33,887 nucleotides of DNA, taken from Paraburkholderia phenoliruptrix. Lineage in GTDB: Bacteria > Pseudomonadota > Gammaproteobacteria > Burkholderiales > Burkholderiaceae. Each line of letters begins with the position of its first letter. The stretch's first letter is position 1. Shown piece by piece: positions 28,495 through 33,887 of the stretch. A model generated the notes under the pieces. That model was not told where the DNA came from. It made no database searches and saw only the letters and a list, made by a program, of their open reading frames with translations. Position numbers and translations under genes: made by a program. The DNA lies in contig NZ_CADIKB010000052.1 of the NCBI RefSeq assembly GCF_902859825.1, positions 1 through 33,887 of the forward strand, in the 5' to 3' direction.

Positions 28495-28518
28495 GTGTCC
28501 GCTCGAAAGATCGGGGCT

Positions 28519-29286
28519 TTACGCCTTCGGCTCTTCTTTCGCGAGACTTGCGAGCCATGCCTCGTCGGCACGGCTCAACATCTTGTTCTTTCTGGCCTTG
28601 GCGATCAGGTCGGGCCGTTTGCGCAGCGTATTGCGCAAGGCTTCCCGCCGCCGCCACGCCTCGATCTCCGCATGATGGCCGCCGAGCAGCACATCGGGGA
28701 CACGCACGCCCTGATATTCTTCGGGCCGCGTGTAGTGCGGACAATCGAGCAGTACGTCGACAAAACTATCCTGCACCGCCGATTGCGAGTCGTTGAGCAC
28801 ACCCGGCAACTGACGTACGACGGCATCCATCAAGGCCATGGCCGGTAACTCGCCGCCCGACAGCACGAAGTCGCCCAGACTGACTTCTTCGTCGACAACC
28901 CGGTCGAGCAGGCGCTGGTCGATCGCCTCGTAGCGGCCGCACAGCAGGATCAGCCCGGGTTGTTCGGCAAACTTCATCACACGCTCGTGATTCAGCGTGG
29001 CGCCTTGCGGCGACATCATCACGACACGCGGTGCGCCGATACCCTGCTCCGCCTGCGCCGCTTTGGCCGCTGCGATCGCGTCTTCCAGAGGCTTGGCCAG
29101 CATCACCATGCCGGGGCCACCGCCGTACGGGCGATCGTCGATCGTGCGGTAGTTGTCGGTGGTGAAATCACGCGGATTCCACGTACGCAACCCATAGCGC
29201 TGCTGCTTTGCTGCCCGGCTGGTAATGCCCCAGTCGGTCAGCGCACGGAACATGTCGGGAAAGAGCGTGACGACATCGAACTGCAT
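28519..29286 (-). CDS. trmD: tRNA (guanine-37-N1)-methyltransferase
   Basis: The product is 255 residues. It methylates G37 of tRNAs to prevent frameshifting, using S-adenosylmethionine bound in a trefoil knot. MQFDVVTLFPDMF starts the protein. YGGGPGMVM (about 52-60), LCGRYEAIDQR (about 113-123) and the knot region LGDFVLSGGELPAMALMDAVVRQLPGVL (about 134-161) are all present. ATG 29286 follows GGAGAGAG. The gene lies 38 bp after rimM in the standard operon order. Confidence 0.98.
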   Translation of the reverse strand: MQFDVVTLFPDMFRALTDWGITSRAAKQQRYGLRTWNPRDFTTDNYRTIDDRPYGGGPGMVMLAKPLEDAIAAAKAAQAEQGIGAPRVVMMSPQGATLNHERVMKFAEQPGLILLCGRYEAIDQRLLDRVVDEEVSLGDFVLSGGELPAMALMDAVVRQLPGVLNDSQSAVQDSFVDVLLDCPHYTRPEEYQGVRVPDVLLGGHHAEIEAWRRREALRNTLRKRPDLIAKARKNKMLSRADEAWLASLAKEEPKA

Positions 29287-29324
29287 CGCTCTCTCCGTTT
29301 TAGCGAACTCGATTTGCTCAACTA

Positions 29325-30059
29325 TCAATAATCGGCTTCCCAGTCGACGGTGATCTGCTTCGCCGCCTGGTCGACCGCTTTGACAAACACACCGACGAAC
29401 GGGATCAAACGTTCGGCGGCGACCGGCTTGCCGGTTTTGTCGGCCGCCGGATATTCGACGCGCAGCACAGAGTGCGCGCCGTTGTCGATCATGCCAGCCA
29501 CCTTGCCGAGGTTCGCCCCGGCAAGATTCACTACCTCGAGGCCGATCAGGTCGACCCAGTAAAACTCGTCGGCTTCGAGCGCCGGGAATTCGCTGCGGCT
29601 GATATAGACGCGGGAGCCGCGCAACGCCAGCGCCGCGTCGCGGTCAGCGACGCCGCCCAGATGAGCCACCACACTGTCGCTATGCAGTTTTGCCTGCAGC
29701 GACGGCGCGGATTGGCGCTCGCCGCCCTTCATGAGCCACCAGCGCTTTGCGCTCAGCAACGCGTCGCCGCCCTGGCCGGCATCCGCATGCGCGGCCACCT
29801 TGACCCAGCCTTTGAGGCCGTAAGCGTCGACGATCGCGCCGACTTCGACCGCGTCAGCCGGCCAACTCTCCGCCGTTTCCGGGCGCATGGCTGCTGCCTC
29901 GGAACCGGCGTTTGCCACATTGGCTTTCGCCTTGCCTCCGGCCCGCTCGCCCGGCTTGCGGACGAATGCACCGAATGGCGCCTCGCCAGACGTCTTTGCG
30001 CGCGGGCTTGCCTCTTTTGCCTTCGCGCGACCTGAACTGCCGGAACCACGCTCAGACAT
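29325..30059 (-). CDS. rimM: 16S rRNA processing protein RimM with an N-terminal extension
   Basis: The product is 244 residues. RimM binds S19 and helps 30S head assembly. The RimM core begins at about residue 70 (VEVGAIVDAYGLKGWVKV) and continues through a PRC-barrel C-terminus (FYWVDLIGLEVVNLAGANLGKVAGMIDNGAHSVLRVE). Standard RimM is about 170-180 residues, so this one has about 65-70 additional N-terminal residues rich in Gly, Ser, Lys and Ala and probably disordered. ATG 30059 has GAGG 8 bases upstream, which supports the extension; an internal ATG at residue 58 (MRPETAE) would give the short form. The same kind of extension is familiar in Burkholderia relatives. Confidence 0.95.
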   Translation of the reverse strand: MSERGSGSSGRAKAKEASPRAKTSGEAPFGAFVRKPGERAGGKAKANVANAGSEAAAMRPETAESWPADAVEVGAIVDAYGLKGWVKVAAHADAGQGGDALLSAKRWWLMKGGERQSAPSLQAKLHSDSVVAHLGGVADRDAALALRGSRVYISRSEFPALEADEFYWVDLIGLEVVNLAGANLGKVAGMIDNGAHSVLRVEYPAADKTGKPVAAERLIPFVGVFVKAVDQAAKQITVDWEADY

Positions 30060-30203
30060 GACCAAGCCTCAGACCAAACCGCAGATTGAGCCGCGCTACG
30101 AGCTTTGACGCCAGCTTCGGCAAAACTTCTTGCGCATCGGACTGCTCACGCGGATGGCGCGAGTCGCCGGCCAAACCGACGCCGATACGCAAGCGAGCTA
30201 CCA

Positions 30204-30458
30204 TTAAGCAGCCGGCTGCGCCTTTTGCGCTTCTTTCACGAGACGCTCGACGGTCGGCGACAGTTGTGCGCCCACGCCTTGCCAATACGTCAGGCGGTCT
30301 TGAGCGATACGCAGAGCCTCGCCCTTCGTAGCGATCGGGTTGTAGAAGCCAACGCGCTCGATGAAGCGGCCGTCACGACGGTTACGCGAGTCGGTTGCGA
30401 CGATGTTGTAGAACGGGCGCTTCTTGGAGCCGCCACGAGCCAAGCGGATGATGACCAT
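30204..30458 (-). CDS. rpsP: 30S ribosomal protein S16
   Basis: The product is 84 residues. MVIIRLARGGSKKRPFYNIVATDSRNRRDGRFIERVGFYNP covers residues 1-41 and is diagnostic of S16, an assembly protein in the 30S body. ATG 30458 has AAGGATT 8 bases upstream. It heads the rpsP-rimM-trmD-rplS operon behind a good sigma-70 promoter. A 144-bp gap separates it from rimM, longer than in E. coli, and I see nothing definite in it. Confidence 0.98.
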   Translation of the reverse strand: MVIIRLARGGSKKRPFYNIVATDSRNRRDGRFIERVGFYNPIATKGEALRIAQDRLTYWQGVGAQLSPTVERLVKEAQKAQPAA

Positions 30459-30503
30459 ACTAGAATCCTTGAAAACCGGGGTTCGGAACGACTGAAACAC
30501 GCG

Positions 30504-30532
30504 ATTATAGCGGGAAACTGACGCCATAACAA
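30504..30532 (-). promoter_or_regulatory. Sigma-70 promoter of the rpsP operon
   Basis: On the minus strand TTGTTA (30527-30532) and a perfect TATAAT (30504-30509) are separated by exactly 17 bases, 46 bases before the rpsP ATG. It is the clearest promoter in the window. Confidence 0.85.
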
Positions 30533-30641
30533 ACACTTACCGGGATAAACTGAGCAATCGGGTTGCGGCGCCCCTACAGCGCGGGCTCGGAACCTCGCGC
30601 CGGCCCTCGCGCAAACGCCTGAACAACCTGACGGAGTGCCC

Positions 30642-31811
30642 GTGAAATCCCAGCCGCGAACTGCCCTTGCGCTCCTCTTTTTCGCTTGTCGCACCGCGTC
30701 TGTCTGCCTTATGCACGGTTTTCGCCCGGCAGCCGCTGCATTGCTGACCGCCTTCGCCTGCCAGGCCCTGGCCGCGCCGCCTGTGGAGCGCATCAAACTA
30801 CCGCCGGGCTTTCGCATCGAAGTCCTGTCGGACGCGGTGCCGAGCGCGCGAGCCATGGCGCTCTCACCAAAGGGTATTCTCTATATAGGCAGCCTGGACG
30901 GTCACGTCTATGCGCTCGAGCTGCAAGGCACACGCGTTGCCGCGCGCCATGTGGTGGCGACCGGCCTGGAAGCTCCGATAGGCGTGGCATGGCACAACGG
31001 CGCGCTCTATGTCTCGGCGGTGTCGCGAATTCTACGCCTGGACTCGATCGACACGCGCCTCAATGCGCCGCCGCAGCCCGCCGTGGTCACCGACACATTG
31101 CCCGCCGAAACCCATCACGGCGCGAAATTCATTGCCTTCGGCCCGGACGGCAAGCTCTATGTCCCGCAGGGAGCGCCCTGCAACGTCTGCCTGAAGGACC
31201 GCGACCGCTACGCGCTGATCGGCCGCATGGACCCGGACGGCAGCCACTACGAAGTGGTGGCGCGCGGCGTGCGCAACTCCGTCGGCTTTGCATGGCATCC
31301 GGCGACGCGCGAGCTCTGGTTCACCGACAACGGTCGCGATCTGCTAGGCGACGATCTACCGGACGACGAGCTCAACCGTGCCTCGCGCGCCGGACTGGAT
31401 TTCGGCTTTCCCTACTGCCACGCCGGCGTGATAGCCGACCCCGAGTTCGGCGCGGGGCACCCCTGCAACGCGTTCACGCCGCCGGTGGTGAAGCTGGGCG
31501 CGCATGTCGCTGCGCTCGGCATGCGCTTTTATAGCGGCTCGATGTTCCCGCCCGACTATCGCGACAACATTTTCATTGCTGAGCACGGGTCATGGAACCG
31601 CAGCAAGAAGGCCGGCTACCGCGTGGTGCGAGTCGTCACTGACCCGGACGGCAGCCATGCGCGACAAGAGGTGTTCGCCGAGGGCTGGCTTCAGTCCGGC
31701 GAAACCGTCTGGGGCCGCCCAGCCGACGTTCTGCCGCTGCCCGACGGCTCGCTGCTCATTAGCGACGATTATGCCGGCGCTATCTATCGTGTCAGTTACC
31801 CGGCACATTGA
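30642..31811 (+). CDS. Exported PQQ-dependent sugar (sorbosone) dehydrogenase-like protein
   Basis: The product is 389 residues. The mature part begins APPVERIKLPPGFRIEVLSDAVPSARAMA and continues as a six-bladed beta-propeller typical of sorbosone/soluble glucose dehydrogenases. Visible parts are LYIGSLDGHVYAL, THHGAKFIAFGPDGKLYVPQGAPCNVC, NSVGFAWHPATRELWFTDNGRDLLGDD and FIAEHGSWNRSKKAGYRVVRV. The family oxidises sugars or aldehydes in the periplasm with PQQ; many homologues have no tested substrate. GTG 30642 is chosen for its GGAG ribosome site. An internal ATG at 30711 gives a cleaner signal peptide (MHGFRPAAAALLTAFACQALA split as n-, h- and c-regions) but has no ribosome site. The gene stands alone, divergent from the rpsP operon. 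Confidence 0.88.
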   Translation: MKSQPRTALALLFFACRTASVCLMHGFRPAAAALLTAFACQALAAPPVERIKLPPGFRIEVLSDAVPSARAMALSPKGILYIGSLDGHVYALELQGTRVAARHVVATGLEAPIGVAWHNGALYVSAVSRILRLDSIDTRLNAPPQPAVVTDTLPAETHHGAKFIAFGPDGKLYVPQGAPCNVCLKDRDRYALIGRMDPDGSHYEVVARGVRNSVGFAWHPATRELWFTDNGRDLLGDDLPDDELNRASRAGLDFGFPYCHAGVIADPEFGAGHPCNAFTPPVVKLGAHVAALGMRFYSGSMFPPDYRDNIFIAEHGSWNRSKKAGYRVVRVVTDPDGSHARQEVFAEGWLQSGETVWGRPADVLPLPDGSLLISDDYAGAIYRVSYPAH

Positions 31812-31933
31812 CTGCCCGCGCTGCCGTGAGGACACAATCCGCGCGCGCTGCCCTGAGGCGGAACGCCGCGTGACCGCCGGCACACGCCCGGCGTAGAATG
31901 CGCGACGGTCCGCGCGCAACGGTGTGCCGCGCT

Positions 31934-31981
31934 TGTTCACCGACTGTTTCACCACCCGTTTCGCCACTGCTTTCACGGCCC
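31934..31981 (+). repeat. Degenerate 12-bp tandem repeats
   Basis: Four units with a 12-bp period lie at 31934-31945, 31946-31957, 31958-31969 and 31970-31981; the middle ones read GTTTCACCACCC and GTTTCGCCACTG. The tract is in the 249-bp gap before the TM2 gene and is followed by a short ACCTCCCTAT direct repeat near 31994-32016. Confidence 0.65.
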
Positions 31982-32060
31982 GCTACCGCCCATTACCTCC
32001 CTATCACCTCCCTATTACCGAGCGCCGGTTTTAAACCGCCCGTCACTCTGACTCTCTTAC

Positions 32061-32528
32061 ATGTCCACGTCTTTCTCGACCTCGACTTACTTCCGCTCCA
32101 AAACGATCACAGCTGCGCTGGCTTTCTTCCTGGGCACGCTCGGCGCGCACCGCTTTTATCTTTACGGCCCGCGCGACATCTACGGCTGGGCGCATATTAT
32201 CGGCACGCTGCTCGGCATTCCCGGCGCGATGCTGCTGGTAGCCAGCGAACGCGCTTCAACGCTCGGCTGGGTGCTTGCCTTTCCGGGCGCCGTATCGATT
32301 ATGGCCGCATTTCTCGCCGCGATCGTCTACGGGCTGCGGCCGGACGACAAGTGGGACCGGCAATTCAACGCGCACACGCAGCGGAAAAGCCGCTCGGGGT
32401 GGACCGTTATCTTCGTGGTGATCTTTTCCCTGCTGATCGGCGCCTTTCTGCTCATGACGGGTCTCGCCATTTCCTTCCAGACCTACTTCGAAACGCAAGT
32501 GCAGGCAGCAAAGGCGCTGTCCCAATAG
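32061..32528 (+). CDS. TM2-domain membrane protein
   Basis: The product is 155 residues. Residues about 14-60 match the TM2 domain (KTITAALAFFLGTLGAHRFYLYGPRDIYGWAHII, with the G-x-x-G-x-H-R-F-Y loop between two helices). A further hydrophobic segment lies at about 67-92 and another at about 115-140. TM2 proteins are small membrane proteins of mostly unknown function. ATG 32061 is the only sensible start. No Shine-Dalgarno is visible and no operon partner is seen. Confidence 0.85.
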   Translation: MSTSFSTSTYFRSKTITAALAFFLGTLGAHRFYLYGPRDIYGWAHIIGTLLGIPGAMLLVASERASTLGWVLAFPGAVSIMAAFLAAIVYGLRPDDKWDRQFNAHTQRKSRSGWTVIFVVIFSLLIGAFLLMTGLAISFQTYFETQVQAAKALSQ

Positions 32529-32563
32529 CGGCGGCACGCCCCCGATACGCTAGAAAAGATCCG

Positions 32564-33709
32564 CTAGAAAAGATCGAGTTGCCGCTTGTCAGGACGGGGG
32601 ACAGGGACTCGCGGCGCCTCGTTCCGCTTGAAATGCGACATATCCAGAATGCCCCGGTCGCGCCGGTTGAGCCCCAAACGGCGAACGGCCCTGTGGAATC
32701 GCTGCTTCAGCAGGTCCGCCCACAAGCCTTCGCCCTTCATTCGGGTGGAGAAAGCCGAGTCGTAGTCTTTGCCACCGCGCATATCCCGCACGCGCGCCAT
32801 GACTCGCTCGGCGCGATCCGGAAAATGCGCAGCAAGCCAGTCTTTGAAAAGCGGCGCGACCTCCCACGGCAGACGCAGCACGATATAGCTCGCGTTGCAC
32901 GCGCCGGCTTCCGCGCAAGCTTCCAGCACGCGCTCCATGTCCGGTTCGGTGACAAACGGGATGACGGGCGCAATGCTGACGCCGACTGGAATGCCCGCCT
33001 CGCTCAATGTGCGAATGGTGCGCAGGCGCCGCGACGGCGTGGCCGCGCGCGGTTCGAGCGTGCGCGCAATGTCCGCATCTAGTGTGGTAATGGTGATCGC
33101 CGCCATGAATTGGCCGCGGGCCGCCATGGGCGCGAGCAGATCCAGGTCGCGCTCGATCAGCGACGACTTGGTAATCGCCGCGAACGGATGATTGCGCTCG
33201 CTCAGGACCTCGACCACCCGACGTGTGAGCCGCCAGTCGCGCTCGGCGGGCTGCCACGCGTCGGTGTTGACGCCAAGCGCGATGGGCTCCGGCTCGTATG
33301 ACTTTTTCGACAGTTCGCGCTCGAGCAACTCAGGCGCGTTGACCTTTGCATAGATCCGGCTTTCGAAGTCGAGGCCCGGCGAGAGTCCGAGATAACTGTG
33401 CGTGGGCCGCGCAAAACAATAGATGCAGCCGTGCTCGCACCCGCGATATGGATTTAACGACACACCAAACGGAATATCCGGCGACGTATTACGCGTCAGA
33501 ATACTTTTCGCCCGTTCTTCGAACACCTGCGTGCGCAGCACCCTGGGCGGTTCGCTTTCGTCCGCCGTGGGTACCCAGCCATCGTCCACGGCTTCGCGCT
33601 GATCGACTTCGTAGCGGCCTTGCACGTTGGTCACCGCGCCGCGGCCTTTGCGGGGCACGGGCGGCGCGATGACAAACTCGGCGGCGGAAGAGGTATCGGG
33701 TTCAGTCAC
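32564..33709 (-). CDS. Radical SAM protein, spore-photolyase-like (PA0069 family)
   Basis: The product is 381 residues. The radical-SAM cluster motif Cx3Cx2C is at C91, C95 and C98 (GCEHGCIYCFARP). The preceding LNPYRGCEHGC and the following THSYLGLSPGLDFESRIYAKVNAP are typical of the PA0069/SplB-like family. FAAITKSSLIERDLDLL and MAAITITTLDADIARTLEPRAATPSRRLRTIRTLSEAGIPVGVSIAPVIPF cover the rest of the barrel. Chemistry and substrate are unknown for this family, though related SPL enzymes repair DNA photoproducts. The start is GTG 33709, since an ATG at 33716 is out of frame; the ribosome site is weak. An IS copy begins 74 bp upstream and may have displaced the native promoter. Confidence 0.92.
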   Translation of the reverse strand: MTEPDTSSAAEFVIAPPVPRKGRGAVTNVQGRYEVDQREAVDDGWVPTADESEPPRVLRTQVFEERAKSILTRNTSPDIPFGVSLNPYRGCEHGCIYCFARPTHSYLGLSPGLDFESRIYAKVNAPELLERELSKKSYEPEPIALGVNTDAWQPAERDWRLTRRVVEVLSERNHPFAAITKSSLIERDLDLLAPMAARGQFMAAITITTLDADIARTLEPRAATPSRRLRTIRTLSEAGIPVGVSIAPVIPFVTEPDMERVLEACAEAGACNASYIVLRLPWEVAPLFKDWLAAHFPDRAERVMARVRDMRGGKDYDSAFSTRMKGEGLWADLLKQRFHRAVRRLGLNRRDRGILDMSHFKRNEAPRVPVPRPDKRQLDLF

Positions 33710-33769
33710 GGCTCATCAACAACAGGCAGAACAAAGGAAACAGGCAGAAAACAAAACGGCGTAAACACC

Positions 33770-33803
33770 TGTACAAATATATGGGCTATCCATTTAGCTC
33801 CAC
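33770..33803 (+). repeat. IS terminal inverted repeat (left end of right copy)
   Basis: Bases 33783-33803 are the exact inverted match to 85-105. The element's outer end is 33783. The AT-rich bases 33770-33782 extend the match imperfectly and are probably target DNA. Confidence 0.85.
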
Positions 33804-33887
33804 TTGCGCCATGATCGGGTAGTGAGCGAACTCAAGCATACCCCGACTGCCGGTGAAGATTTCCCTCGAACATGGAGCCAGTTTCTG
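33783..33887 (+). mobile_element. Left end of an IS1595-like insertion sequence
   Basis: The terminal repeat (33783-33803) is followed 18 bases later by the start of a transposase frame. The element points the same way as the copy ending at 105. The rest lies outside the window. Confidence 0.75.
33822..33887 (+). CDS. IS1595-family transposase, N-terminal fragment
   Basis: The first 22 residues are visible, beginning at GTG 33822: MSELKHTPTAGEDF followed by PRTWSQFL. The pattern G-E/Q-D-F/Y-P-R-T-W-x-x-F-L is the usual opening of IS1595-family transposases, just before their zinc ribbon. An ATG at 33811 is out of frame with a stop after three codons. A TTG at 33804 is an alternative start. 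Together with the C-terminal piece at 1-75 it shows the two ends of what is probably one element type. Confidence 0.72.
   Translation, partial: MSELKHTPTAGEDFPRTWSQFL

Noticed and set aside
31898..33082. Plus-strand frame of 394 codons across the TM2 and radical SAM genes
   Set aside because: It overlaps two supported genes in other frames and has Arg/His-rich shadow composition.
85..33803. The whole window as a composite transposon
   Set aside because: The interior holds essential core genes in conserved order, and the 8-bp flanks of the two IS copies differ. Two independent insertions are simpler.

Overview
The window is a high-GC segment that looks like the chromosome of a Burkholderia/Paraburkholderia-type betaproteobacterium. 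The main reasons are the ribosomal cluster rpsP-rimM-trmD-rplS followed by a CoA-pyrophosphatase NUDIX gene and a CobD-like gene, the linked block orn / M48 protease / rsgA, the block pmbA / darP / mog, and thyA near folA. Codon use is strongly GC3-biased throughout. I found no tRNA, rRNA, CRISPR array or prophage genes.

Layout. Both edges lie inside copies of one IS1595-like insertion sequence: bases 1-105 hold the 3' end of its transposase and right terminal repeat, and 33783-33887 hold the left terminal repeat and transposase 5' end. Both copies point the same way, so the 33.7 kb between them is bounded by direct IS copies. From the left: two small exported Ala/Lys/Gln-rich proteins (363-1290, minus), an S4 RNA-binding protein, a MATE exporter, a bile-acid/sodium-symporter-family transporter, a ClsC-like phospholipase D lipoprotein, and fumC. 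Then, on the minus strand, an acyl-CoA thioesterase, a GlxA-type regulator translationally coupled to an MFS transporter, and a 43-residue lipoprotein whose tail resembles the first strand of a porin. A winged-helix regulator and a large exported FecR/DUF6600-like protein with a Gln/Pro repeat tail follow on the plus strand.

The middle holds thyA, a VpsR-like sigma-54 activator, a 533-bp AT-rich intergenic region with an unassigned terminator and a sharp palindrome, an orphan 91-residue gene, folA, pmbA, darP, mog, orn, an M48 membrane protease, rsgA and a DUF2007-like zinc-ribbon gene. The right part holds a CobD/CbiB-like membrane protein, the NUDIX gene, rplS, trmD, rimM and rpsP, all on the minus strand. 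It ends with an exported sorbosone-dehydrogenase-like protein, a TM2-domain membrane protein and a radical SAM protein of the spore-photolyase-like family.

How the genes fit together. Ribosome production and RNA turnover dominate (rpsP, rimM, trmD, rplS, rsgA, darP, orn). ThyA and FolA form the dTMP/folate cycle. Most genes are ordinary core genes. The less ordinary features are the flanking IS copies, several short tandem-repeat tracts (7, 10/11 and 12 bp), the porin-like mini-lipoprotein, the repeat-tailed FecR/DUF6600 protein, and the AT-rich regulatory region before the orphan gene. I did not find a convincing multi-gene novel system.
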